Shown here: positions 27,806-35,849 of the stretch, piece after piece | Layout of the letters: every line of letters begins with the position of its first letter | Numbering within the stretch: position 1 is the first letter of the stretch | Assembly (NCBI GenBank): GCA_030448185.1 | Contig: JAUJNL010000025.1 | Span: 1-64,000 of the forward strand | DNA length: 64,000 nt | Reading direction: 5' to 3' | From: Cytophagales bacterium | GTDB taxonomy: Bacteria; Bacteroidota; Bacteroidia; Cytophagales; 172606-1 | The notes under the pieces: generated by a model | The model's input: the letters and a program-made list of their open reading frames with translations, nothing else | The model's database searches: none | Told to the model about the DNA's origin: nothing | Made by a program: the position numbers and the translations under genes

Positions 27806-29149
27806 CTAGTTACGCTCAAACAGCAAACGCTCTCCCATATAGTTTTCATGGAAACTTCCCGTCTGGTAAGCTAGGTGCCCTGACACAATGGTATGGGTAA
27901 CCGCAGATCTGAAAGTACGTCCTTCAAACGGCGACCACCCGCACTTGTAATGAATATTTTCCTTGGTTACCAGATACGTTTTGTCCAGATCCACTAACAC
28001 CAGATCAGCCCAGCAGCCTTCCCGGATATAACCACGTTTTTCAACCTGGAAACAATCAGCTGGGGCGTGACACATTTTTTCCACTATTTTTTCTAAGGAA
28101 AGCTGACCGGAATGGTAAAACTCCAGCATCGTCAGCAGGGAGTGCTGTACCAGTGGTACGCCGGATGGCGCCTGCCAGTACGGCTGCGACTTTTCTTCCC
28201 GGGTATGCGGTGCATGGTCCGTGGCAATAATATCCAGCCGGTCGTCGAGTAGCGCTTCCAGCAAACCCGCTTTGTGCCGCTTGTCTTTAATGGCCGGATT
28301 GCATTTGAGTCCATTACCCAACTGCTCGTAGTCCCCCGCATCAAACCAGAGATGATGCACGCATACTTCGGCGGTGATGCGTTTTTCTGTGAGCGGAACC
28401 CTATTGGTAAAAAGGGCTAACTCGTCGGCAGTGGAAATATGCAGAATGTGCAGACGGGTATTATATTGCCGGGCCAGTGCCACAGCCATTGAGGACGATT
28501 TCAGGCAGGCTTCTTCGTTCCGGATGAGTGGATGTATGCTGGTTGGGGCATCTTCTCCGTACCGCTGGCGGTATTCGGCGGCATTGAGCCGGATCGTTGC
28601 TTCGTCTTCACAATGCGTAGCCACCAGCATAGGGCTTTCGCGGAAAACGGAAGCCAAGGTTTTTTCATTGTCCACCAGCATATTGCCCGTAGAAGACCCC
28701 ATAAACACCTTAATACCGCAAACCCGGCGGGGATCGGTTTTCAATACCTCGGCCAGGTTGTCGTTGGAAGCCCCCATGAAGAAAGAATAGTTGGCCAGTG
28801 ACCGCCGGGATGCGAGCTGATACTTCTCTTCGAGCAGGGTTTGCGTCAGGGTATTAGGAACCGTATTAGGCATTTCCATAAAGGAAGTAACTCCTCCCGC
28901 AACGGCCGCCCGACTTTCGGTGTAGAGGTCAGCTTTGTGCGTGAGGCCCGGTTCACGGAAATGGACCTGGTCATCAATGACACCAGGCAGTAAATGTTTT
29001 CCGTTGGCATCAATAATAATGTCTGCGGGAAGGTGTGATAGCGCATTTCCTATCTTCTCGATTCGCCCCCGGTTTACCAACACGTCAGTTTCTATAATCT
29101 GCCCTTCATTTACGAGCCGGGCATTCAAAATTAAAATGCTTTTTTTCAT
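27806..29149 (-). CDS. pyrC: Dihydroorotase
   Basis: Cyclises carbamoyl aspartate to dihydroorotate in pyrimidine synthesis. 447 residues of the amidohydrolase fold. Metal and substrate motifs: DDQVHFREPGLTHK (about 60-73), EMPNTVPN, FMGSSTGNML with the preceding Lys in IKVF, THCEDE, HILHIS and ATDHAPH. The first His of the usual HxH pair is Gln here (QVH), a variant that I recall as normal for Bacteroidota dihydroorotases of this class. The start at 29149 is the first ATG. It stands alone, with no other pyr genes near. Allantoinase/hydantoinase is a less likely alternative because of FMGSSTGN and HREP context. Confidence 0.9.
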   Translation of the reverse strand: MKKSILILNARLVNEGQIIETDVLVNRGRIEKIGNALSHLPADIIIDANGKHLLPGVIDDQVHFREPGLTHKADLYTESRAAVAGGVTSFMEMPNTVPNTLTQTLLEEKYQLASRRSLANYSFFMGASNDNLAEVLKTDPRRVCGIKVFMGSSTGNMLVDNEKTLASVFRESPMLVATHCEDEATIRLNAAEYRQRYGEDAPTSIHPLIRNEEACLKSSSMAVALARQYNTRLHILHISTADELALFTNRVPLTEKRITAEVCVHHLWFDAGDYEQLGNGLKCNPAIKDKRHKAGLLEALLDDRLDIIATDHAPHTREEKSQPYWQAPSGVPLVQHSLLTMLEFYHSGQLSLEKIVEKMCHAPADCFQVEKRGYIREGCWADLVLVDLDKTYLVTKENIHYKCGWSPFEGRTFRSAVTHTIVSGHLAYQTGSFHENYMGERLLFERN

Positions 29150-29162
29150 GGGTTGATGGGGT

Positions 29163-29335
29163 TGTCAGAGCTGCGGATGGATGCGATGAAATCTTAAGAT
29201 AATAAGTGCTTGGGTAAAATCAGTTTAAGCGGCCTTACTTTAATGAAGTTATGATCAAACTATATAGATGACTACTACTAATAACTACTTATCCTGTTCA
29301 TCCTAACTGTTACATCCATCCGCGGTTCTGACATC
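29163..29335. repeat. Inverted repeat around the start region of pyrC
   Basis: TGTCAGAGCTGCGGATGGAT (29163-29182) has an imperfect reverse complement near 29312-29333 (CATCCATCCGCGGTTCTGACA at core). The arms are separated by about 130 bases and are close to pyrC's 5' end. They may be ends of a small mobile repeat or an RNA hairpin. Confidence 0.45.
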
Positions 29336-29341
29336 TTTTGT

Positions 29342-29463
29342 TTACTTCAGCGGGGACACTGTTTGCTTAATAGTCTCGAAGTTGGGCTGATCACTGGCAT
29401 TCTCCAGCACTTTGGCATCTGGCCATACAAGCAAAGTGGGATAGCTATTCCGTTGGCAATGTT
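29342..29463 (-). pseudogene. C-terminal scrap of a thioredoxin-fold protein
   Basis: One minus-strand frame reads NSYPTLLVWPDAKVLENASD and QPNFETIKQTVSPLK before a TAA at 29342-29344. The SYPTLLV strand with the cis-Pro and the closing helix resemble thioredoxin-like proteins. Nothing of the CxxC half is upstream. Short and therefore uncertain. Confidence 0.4.
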
Positions 29464-29572
29464 AAGGGCTAATTGCTAAATGTGATACGATTTGGCAGAT
29501 AAACTTTGCAGGACGTTGGGGGAGGTTTGGCTGAATGAAGATGAAGCATAGAGCCAGTGCCAAAATAAGAAC

Positions 29573-29600
29573 CCTGACTGGCATCTGAATGCCAGTCAGG
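29573..29600 (-). terminator. Terminator after the small conserved protein
   Basis: CCTGACTGGCAT (29573-29584) pairs with ATGCCAGTCAGG (29589-29600) over a 4-base loop; on the minus strand it is followed by GTTCTTATTTTGG. It lies 83 bases after the gene that stops at 29683. Confidence 0.75.
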
Positions 29601-29682
29601 ACTGGGAAAGGTGAGACTTGAATGATTATTGCTATTGCCTGTTGCTGCCGGATGCCGGGCAGTGAGGCATACCTGCTTACGC

Positions 29683-29973
29683 TTAGGATACGGCCTGCCT
29701 GCGGCGCTGAGGCAAGTCCCCTTTTTTTACAAAAGTGATGGGCACAAACTGATCGGTAGGGGCGCCGATGTAGTAGAGTGTCCAGTCCTGGTCGTACGTA
29801 GCCAGCATCTGCCGGATGCATTCAGCCCGGTCAATTACCGGGATATTGCAGTCTTCCCAATAGAACAGTTCTACGCGGTAGTGGAGCTGCTGCTTCTGGC
29901 CATTGATGGTTACTTCTATTTCGATGTCCTGCTTGCCAGGCATGTGCGGAATGGGTACAGCTATATGAGCCAT
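29683..29973 (-). CDS. Small conserved hypothetical protein
   Basis: 96 residues, soluble. MAHIAVPIPHMPGKQDIEIE opens a beta-rich part (VTINGQKQQLHYRVELFYWE), followed by a helix DRAECIRQMLATYD and WTLYYIGAPTDQFVPITFVK. I recall close relatives of this length in Cytophagales without assigned function. The frame's regular composition and its own terminator support a real gene. No operon partner. Confidence 0.65.
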   Translation of the reverse strand: MAHIAVPIPHMPGKQDIEIEVTINGQKQQLHYRVELFYWEDCNIPVIDRAECIRQMLATYDQDWTLYYIGAPTDQFVPITFVKKGDLPQRRRQAVS

Positions 29974-30189
29974 AGGTTTACATAAATGTTAGGTGTTAAA
30001 CTGTCTGATGCTACGCTTGATTTTCAGGATGAAGGGAATATTTTGATGATTCCCCTTAACCTTAGGAATTCCCGCCAATAAATGTGCCACCCAAAATCAA
30101 CCGTTGCCACGGCCTCAAAAACAACACTTAGCCCTACGCAACTGTCCGGGAATGACCAGCTTTGTCCGGACTCGAACAAGATCTTTTGC

Positions 30190-31101
30190 TTACTTTTCTG
30201 TAACCAATGCTTGGTTGACGTAGTCAAAGACTAGCCGGGATACTCCGGCCAGCATGGATACGCCTTTCTCGGTTTCCTTCAGATTTTTAGACAACAGTAC
30301 CAGCACGTAAGACTTGCCGTTAGGGAGGTAAACAATTCCGGAATCGTGCCGCACCCCCGTAATTTCTCCGGTTTTATGAGCTACTTTCACTTCTTTGGGA
30401 AGCTGAGCCGGAATCATATCGTTGAATTGCTGGTCACGCAGAATTTTGATCATTTCAGCCGTAGCCGCTTGATCAATGGCTTTTCCCCGGGCAATAGCTT
30501 CAAAAATACGCATCAGGTCATAGGCAGTAGTGGAGTTATTCAGGCCCTTCGCAAACGCCTTGCTATCTTCCACACCGCGCAGCACCTCTATATCCTTCGC
30601 CCCGAGGGTGCGCATGGTTTGCGTGACGTTCCCAGCCCCGACCCGTTCAATCAGGATGTTGGTGGCCAGGTTACTGCTCACCGTAATCATTTCGTATACC
30701 AGGTCATAGATGGTCATTGGGTGGCCGATTTTCCGGTAGAGTCCTTCGCCGCTATCTTCATTAATGTCCATGCTATAGGGACTGCCATCCACAATGCTTT
30801 TAAATTCATTTTTTACCAGCACTGAATCCGTAAGCTTGAATTTACCTTGTTTAGCCTGCCGGAATACTTCAATCATGACCGGCGTTTTCATGGTGCTGGC
30901 CGCGTGAAAAGACACCTTCTCATTGATCAGCAGCCGCTCTTTAGGTTGGTCGAGGGAATGAAATGCCAGGGCAAAAGTGCCGTCAACGGATTGAAAACGG
31001 TGCCTGATATCACTAGCTAATTGGTCAAGCGTCATTACCGGCTGGCAGTAGGCGCCTTGCAGGGCGCATAACATAAGAATAACAGTCAGACAGATTTTCA
31101 T
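30190..31101 (-). CDS. Class A beta-lactamase-like serine hydrolase
   Basis: 303 residues with a signal peptide (MKICLTVILMLCALQGAYCQ). The three active-site motifs of penicillin-interacting serine enzymes are in order: SxxK as STMK (about 68-71), SxN as SSN (in TVSSNLATN), and the triad KTG as HKTGEITG. RGVEDSKAFAKGLNNS occupies the omega-loop position, although the classic ExxLN is altered to KGLNN. It could be a beta-lactamase or a related periplasmic hydrolase. Whether it degrades antibiotics cannot be told from sequence. Confidence 0.85.
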   Translation of the reverse strand: MKICLTVILMLCALQGAYCQPVMTLDQLASDIRHRFQSVDGTFALAFHSLDQPKERLLINEKVSFHAASTMKTPVMIEVFRQAKQGKFKLTDSVLVKNEFKSIVDGSPYSMDINEDSGEGLYRKIGHPMTIYDLVYEMITVSSNLATNILIERVGAGNVTQTMRTLGAKDIEVLRGVEDSKAFAKGLNNSTTAYDLMRIFEAIARGKAIDQAATAEMIKILRDQQFNDMIPAQLPKEVKVAHKTGEITGVRHDSGIVYLPNGKSYVLVLLSKNLKETEKGVSMLAGVSRLVFDYVNQALVTEK

Positions 31102-31154
31102 AAAGAATAGAGATCACAGGCTAGGTTCAACATACAAAATAGGGCTGACTTCCA

Positions 31155-31883
31155 CTACTCCTTTGCCAGTATCCAGGTCTTGGTCTTTACCTCAGCCCCC
31201 TTAATGGCCTCCAGCAACTGCTCATCACTTTCAAATTGGAGTTCCGACAAAAGGGCAGCTTCTACACTGACCTCAAAAGAGTGCGCTTCAAACGGCCAAG
31301 GATGCACTACCACGCGATTATCGCATAATTGCTTCACCTGATACACCCGTCCGTCCGGCCCTTTACTAATTTCCAGGGCTCGTTCGCCGGTGGGCAGCTG
31401 GTCTTGGCAGAGGATCAGGGAAAACTGGTCGCACCATTGGAGCAAATCATAGGCATATTGCACCTCGGCCGGTTTTACATCTAACTCTTTCGTCCAGCGT
31501 TTCTGGTTCTCCTGCTGGCCGTCCAGAAAGGTGTCCACTTCTTTGGCATCACCCCGCATGGGTTCGTACAGAAAGGACAAGTGCTTGGAGATAAGCAGGG
31601 CAATCCAGCGGCTTTTGTGCTGGGCCAGTTCAGCAATTCGAGTCATCTGCACGAAAGAGTACTTCTTCATGTCGAAGTGGAGCGGCGTACCGTTTTCGTT
31701 GAGGTGATTGCGGTCCTGCCAATCTTCCTGGGCGTCATCGTGTTCGGCAATAGCCAGCAAGGTCTCAATCCACCTCTGGGGACGGCCTGCTGCCTGCCAC
31801 TGCGAGGCCAATTGCACTGCCAGTATTCCATGGGCTCGCTGGTGAATAATTTCCCAGCCAGCAGAAGTATAATTAACCAGCAT
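31155..31883 (-). CDS. DUF3891 family protein
   Basis: 242 residues, cytosolic. The N-terminus VNYTSAGWEIIHQRAHGILA with a conserved His, followed by LLAIAEHDDAQEDW, is characteristic of DUF3891; the His and Asp residues suggest a metal-binding helical fold (HD-like), though this is not shown. The family has no assigned function. It lies 53 bases upstream of the beta-lactamase-like gene on the same strand and may be co-transcribed. Confidence 0.8.
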   Translation of the reverse strand: MLVNYTSAGWEIIHQRAHGILAVQLASQWQAAGRPQRWIETLLAIAEHDDAQEDWQDRNHLNENGTPLHFDMKKYSFVQMTRIAELAQHKSRWIALLISKHLSFLYEPMRGDAKEVDTFLDGQQENQKRWTKELDVKPAEVQYAYDLLQWCDQFSLILCQDQLPTGERALEISKGPDGRVYQVKQLCDNRVVVHPWPFEAHSFEVSVEAALLSELQFESDEQLLEAIKGAEVKTKTWILAKE

Positions 31884-31899
31884 GACCGTATTTGAGTAC

Positions 31900-32000
31900 T
31901 GTGAATGTTGAACCGCAGAACAAGGAATGTTGAAAAATATCGAAATTTATTCTATTTTATCCCTTCGACATTCGGCGTTCCTTGTTCGACATTCGATAGT
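31900..32000. repeat. Intergenic inverted repeat with GAACAAGGAATGTTGAA core
   Basis: GAACAAGGAATGTTGAA (31918-31934) faces TTCGACATTCGGCGTTCCTTG (31965-31985) plus a second TTCGACATTCG. The arms are mixed reverse complements. It lies between the DUF3891 and rhomboid genes and is related in style to the other ATG-rich spacer repeats. Confidence 0.5.
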
Positions 32001-32052
32001 TAAGAAACTATTGATTAAGTAGTCCGGAACCGCCTTTCTCAGCCGAAGCGTC

Positions 32053-32682
32053 TTAAAGATTAAACCATTGACCGTTACGGAGAATTTCAAAAAACTGCGG
32101 TAACACACCGGGCATTACCACTACCGTAAATACGATTCCGAACAAAGCGCCGTACAAATGGGCGTCATGGTTAATATGATCACCGCCGCGCCGGGCCTGA
32201 TAATACGAGTAAAACATATAGAGGGCGCCAAAAATGAATCCGGGAATACCAATCGGAATAAACATCAGACTCAGTTCGGCCAGCGGATTAATCAGAATAA
32301 AGGCAAAAACAATGGACGACACGCCCCCGGAAGCGCCCAATGAATTATAGTGGGGTTGATTCCGATGTTTAAGGTAGGTAGGAATATCCGAAGCTACCAC
32401 GCCCAAAATGTACAATAGCCCATAGAGTAATTTTCCTGAATCACCGAATTCACGCGTGAAAATAAACTCAAGGTACTGCCCGAATGAGTATAAAGCCCAC
32501 ATATTAAAAAACAGGTGGACGTAGTCATTATGAATCAGGCCCGAGGTGATAAAGCGGTAGTATTCCTTATGTTTGTTTACTGCGTAGGGGTTTAACATCC
32601 ATTTGCTTAGGATACTTTCGTTACTCCAGGCATAAAAACTGGCAATAACTGTAACAATTATTAAAATAAGGGTCAGACTCAT
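32053..32682 (-). CDS. Rhomboid family intramembrane serine protease
   Basis: 209 residues with six TM segments. HLFFNMWALYSFGQYLE gives the HxxxN of TM2, SLGASGGVSSIVFAFILI holds the catalytic Ser in GASG on TM4, and NHDAHLYGALFGIVFTVV carries the catalytic His on TM6. These are the full set for an active rhomboid, which cuts membrane proteins within or near the bilayer. Substrates unknown. It runs divergent from the WecG/TagA-type gene. Confidence 0.93.
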   Translation of the reverse strand: MSLTLILIIVTVIASFYAWSNESILSKWMLNPYAVNKHKEYYRFITSGLIHNDYVHLFFNMWALYSFGQYLEFIFTREFGDSGKLLYGLLYILGVVASDIPTYLKHRNQPHYNSLGASGGVSSIVFAFILINPLAELSLMFIPIGIPGFIFGALYMFYSYYQARRGGDHINHDAHLYGALFGIVFTVVVMPGVLPQFFEILRNGQWFNL

Positions 32683-32832
32683 GAGAAGATGGACGGATTA
32701 GGGTATGGGCTGATGGGGCAGCAGAATGAGCTACCAGCTACGCAAATTAAGTAATTTACGGGTGGATTTGTTTAGATGACAACTTCATATCCGCATATTA
32801 GCCTATCAACTAATTTGCCTATCCGCCTAATC

Positions 32833-33594
32833 ATGAGCCGCTACAAAATAATCAGCATCGCCGTGGATCACCTAAGTTTCCAGGAATGTATAGAAACCGT
32901 GGCCCGGTTGGCCCGGACTTTTACCCCTTCCTACGTCTGCTTTGCCAATGTCCATATGATTATCGAGGCGTACCGCAAACCTGATTTTGCACCGGTAGTC
33001 AATCGGGCACAGGTAATTGCGGCCGACGGCGTACCGGTAGCCAAAGCGGGTAAGTGGCTGTACGGCATCAACCAGGAACGAGTAGCCGGGATGGATTTTA
33101 TGCCGCGTATTATCGCTGAATGCGAAAAAAGAGGGCTTTCGCTGTATTTCTTTGGTTCCTCACCGGAAATACTCGAAGGCATCCGGTACCGGCTTGACCG
33201 CGACCACCCTTCTTTACGGGTCGCTGGCTTACACTCCCCCCCTTTTGGTCAGTGGGCGGAAACGAATAATCAGGAATATGTACGGTTAATCAATAATTCA
33301 GGAGCTCAGGTGGTGCTGGTATCGCTGGGTTGCCCCAAGCAGGAAAAATGGATGGCGCAGCACTCTAAAGACATTAGTGCCGTACTGATCGGCATTGGGG
33401 GCGTCTTTGAAGTGTACGCCGGGTTACGCCGCCGGGCACCCGTATGGATGCAAAAAACATCACTCGAATGGCTGTACCGATTGCTGCAAGACCCGAAACG
33501 GCTACTCAAAAGATATTTTGTAACCAATACCTGGTTTATAGGACTGCTGCTGCGGGAATGGTTAAAAAAAAAGAGTAATAAAATCTTTGGATAG
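32833..33594 (+). CDS. WecG/TagA/CpsF family glycosyltransferase
   Basis: About 253 residues from MSRYKIISI (32833); an upstream ATG at 32776 adds 19 residues. Family marks: VCFANVHMIIEAYRKP, VIAADGVPVAKAGKWLYG, ERVAGMDFMP, the central FFGSSPEILEGI and the C-terminal LVSLGCPKQEKWMAQH with GIGGVFEVYAGLRRRAPVWM. The family transfers ManNAc(A) or related sugars from UDP-sugar to lipid-linked acceptors in capsule, enterobacterial common antigen or teichoic acid linkage synthesis. The lack of neighbours from a polysaccharide cluster leaves its polymer unknown. Confidence 0.93.
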   Translation: MSRYKIISIAVDHLSFQECIETVARLARTFTPSYVCFANVHMIIEAYRKPDFAPVVNRAQVIAADGVPVAKAGKWLYGINQERVAGMDFMPRIIAECEKRGLSLYFFGSSPEILEGIRYRLDRDHPSLRVAGLHSPPFGQWAETNNQEYVRLINNSGAQVVLVSLGCPKQEKWMAQHSKDISAVLIGIGGVFEVYAGLRRRAPVWMQKTSLEWLYRLLQDPKRLLKRYFVTNTWFIGLLLREWLKKKSNKIFG

Positions 33595-33595
33595 C

Positions 33596-34228
33596 TTAAG
33601 GCCGGTACTGATTTGCCCGCTTGTTTTGTGCCGCTAAAGTAACAGTTTCCTCAATGCGTTTCCGACGCGTTTCGGGCCTTTTGGCATTTAATATCCATTC
33701 GAGAATACCCCGTTTCACCGAACGGGGAAAGGCCTCGAATTTCTCATTAGCAACCTGATTGTTCTGCAGCGCTGCCTGCAGGTCTTCCGGAAGAATAAGG
33801 TTTTCTACCTCATCTAAAGCATTCCAGGTTCCGTTTTGCTTGGCCAGCTCAATCATTTGAAGGCCGGCGGGCCGCATTAAGCCTTCTGTCAGCAGGCGTT
33901 CTACCCGCTCCTTATTCACCTTGCTCCAGTTGCTTTTGGGATTGCGCCGGGCAAAGAACTGGAAAAAGCTTTCCTCGTCCCGCTTGTTGGCCTTACTGTC
34001 AATCCAACCAAAGCAGAGGGCTTCTTCTACGGCCTGCTCATAGTACACACTGGGAGTCCCGCTTTGCTTCCGGTAGATAATCAGCCACACACTTTTAGCC
34101 GAATCGTGGTTTTCTTCCAACCAGGTCCGCCAGGCTTGCCGGTCCTGGGCATAAAAGGCGGGTACTCCATCCTTTTCCATACCGCGTAAATTAATTCCGG
34201 ATTTACTCTTTGGATTAATGTTACCCAT
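33596..34228 (-). CDS. YdeI/OmpD-associated family protein
   Basis: About 210 residues. The N-terminal motif RTWLEENHDSAKSVWLIIYR, the AVEEALCFGWIDSKANKRDE signature and the C-terminal tail AKRPETRRKRIEETVTLAAQ define the YdeI/OmpD-associated (DUF1801-linked) family, whose role is unclear though linked to peptide resistance in some. I choose MGNINPK at 34228 as start, because a terminator-like hairpin (34242-34283) occupies the sequence before; MEKDGVPAFYA at 34180 is equally possible. Confidence 0.85.
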   Translation of the reverse strand: MGNINPKSKSGINLRGMEKDGVPAFYAQDRQAWRTWLEENHDSAKSVWLIIYRKQSGTPSVYYEQAVEEALCFGWIDSKANKRDEESFFQFFARRNPKSNWSKVNKERVERLLTEGLMRPAGLQMIELAKQNGTWNALDEVENLILPEDLQAALQNNQVANEKFEAFPRSVKRGILEWILNAKRPETRRKRIEETVTLAAQNKRANQYRP

Positions 34229-34241
34229 AATCCACCGTAAG

Positions 34242-34283
34242 GGCAATAACGGCACCCGCTTTATCACAGGTGCCGTTATTGCC
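34242..34283. terminator. 14-bp hairpin after the susD gene
   Basis: GGCAATAACGGCAC (34242-34255) pairs perfectly with GTGCCGTTATTGCC (34270-34283). It lies 36 bases beyond the susD stop. No U-tract follows, so it may be a stabiliser rather than a terminator. Confidence 0.6.
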
Positions 34284-34318
34284 TAAAATCCCCTACTTTC
34301 CTAAAACCGTCGGCAATC

Positions 34319-35764
34319 TTATTTTTCCCACCAGACTTTGGTATTGATGTTATCCCCTCCCATGCTTTGGACGGCAAGCTCGTAGTTAACGGGGTTGCTG
34401 GCCTGCACGTTGAATGGATACCTGAAACGAACGGGCATTACCCCGTTATTCATCAGCCCGGCACTTTTTGGCAACTTGGGCAGGCCCGTCCGGCGGTATT
34501 CAAACCACTGCTGGTAATCGTTGAAATACAAGGCGTAATACTTTTGCAGCATAATCCGCTCCAGGGTTCCATCATAGGCCGCATCCGGATTGGAAAAATA
34601 ATCGGCTGGAACCACGGCTCCCCATTGTTCAATGGAAGCCTTTACCCCTTTTTCGTAGTGTGATCGGGCATCAGCCGTTATTTTGCCTTGCTGAGCCAGT
34701 TCGGCTTTGATAAATTCTACTTCCGCATAACTCATGATTACGGAAATCATAGGAGCATTTACCAGAGCCACGTTCACGTTGGAAGGCAAGAAATTAAATT
34801 GAGAATCGTTGGTGTAGCCGCTGGGAATGCCTCTGTAGCCAATGTTGGTTTTGCCATCGGCAGTTCGGGCTTGGGTAGCCAGTTTGGGCAGACGTGGATC
34901 TTTAAATTTATTCAGGTTATCGACGAAAAACTCGGACATTGCCTTGCCGGTGGTAAAGTCAATGGCCCGTCCCCAGGGCGATACGTTCGGCGTTACCCCC
35001 GTGATTTTAAGAATAGCCGCCTCCTCATTTTTGGTAAATACCGGATATTTAGTTGGGTTGTTGATGATCTCCGCCATTTTGCTATAGGCGTTCATCTCCG
35101 CCCGTTTGGATATTCTTAGTAATAGCCTTAAGTGCAGGGAGTTACAAAACCGTTGCCAGTTCGGTACACTATTGGCGTACAAAATGTCGGTTCCGTAAAT
35201 CATGGTTTTGGCGGGAGTAAACAGGCTGTTGGCCGTCTCCAGGTCCTCCAGAAGCTTGGTATAGATTTGCTGTTGCGTATCAAAGGCCGGCCGGAAAATT
35301 TGCTCTTCTCCTCTGGAGGCTTCGGTCATCGGCACATCCCCAAAACAATCGGTAAGCAAGGAGTACGTCCAGGCATTTAAGGTTAGGGCAATGGCCTGGT
35401 AATTGGGATCAGCCGCGGCGTCGGCAGCCTGCTGCATCTCCTTGATATTGGCAATCCAGCGGTAGTAGGTACTCCAGGTAGAATTACCGGCGTTTTCATT
35501 GACGTCGTAGCGGTGAATGCCCCCGGATACACTGGGAAAGGAAAGCGCAACCTGCATGAGATGGAACGTAAATGCGTCACTCCGGGAAGTGTTAAAACTG
35601 GCCAGTTCATAAATGGTCGGATTTAATAATGACCCCGGATTGATTTTTTCCAACTGGATCGGATCGGTATTAATTTCCTCAAAGTCACGGGTGCACGCAA
35701 AACAGAGACTGCTCAGGACAATGAAAAGGAATAGTATTTTGGATAGGCGAATCATAAGTAGCAA
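34319..35764 (-). CDS. SusD/RagB family outer-membrane nutrient-binding lipoprotein
   Basis: 481 residues. The signal ends LCFAC so the mature protein is a lipoprotein on the cell surface. SusD features: DFEEINTDP at the mature start, TPR-like helices (IANIKEMQQAADAAAD, ALTLNAWTYSLLTDCFGDVP), RTADGKTNIGYRGIPSGYTN and a C-terminal RFRYPFNVQASNPVNYELAV. The group resembles the SusD-like/DUF3823-free 'SusD/RagB, starch-like' branch that accompanies RagA proteins lacking enzymes. It follows the susC-like gene by 85 bases and the two form a TonB-dependent uptake system. The substrate cannot be inferred; no glycosidases are near. Confidence 0.92.
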   Translation of the reverse strand: MLLMIRLSKILFLFIVLSSLCFACTRDFEEINTDPIQLEKINPGSLLNPTIYELASFNTSRSDAFTFHLMQVALSFPSVSGGIHRYDVNENAGNSTWSTYYRWIANIKEMQQAADAAADPNYQAIALTLNAWTYSLLTDCFGDVPMTEASRGEEQIFRPAFDTQQQIYTKLLEDLETANSLFTPAKTMIYGTDILYANSVPNWQRFCNSLHLRLLLRISKRAEMNAYSKMAEIINNPTKYPVFTKNEEAAILKITGVTPNVSPWGRAIDFTTGKAMSEFFVDNLNKFKDPRLPKLATQARTADGKTNIGYRGIPSGYTNDSQFNFLPSNVNVALVNAPMISVIMSYAEVEFIKAELAQQGKITADARSHYEKGVKASIEQWGAVVPADYFSNPDAAYDGTLERIMLQKYYALYFNDYQQWFEYRRTGLPKLPKSAGLMNNGVMPVRFRYPFNVQASNPVNYELAVQSMGGDNINTKVWWEK

Positions 35765-35849
35765 GATTGGTAGTAGGGCAGCCTGGAAAACCGGGTAACT
35801 GAAGCCGCTTTCCAGGCCAGCATCCTAAAGTAAATGATGAGAAGGGGCG

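Noticed and set aside
29462-29821. A 119-codon frame overlapping the small conserved gene
   Set aside because: It covers the terminator hairpin and shadows the better-supported frame 29683-29973.
30024-30227. A 67-codon frame near the beta-lactamase-like gene
   Set aside because: No start context, no domain and biased composition; it overlaps the 3' end of the real gene.
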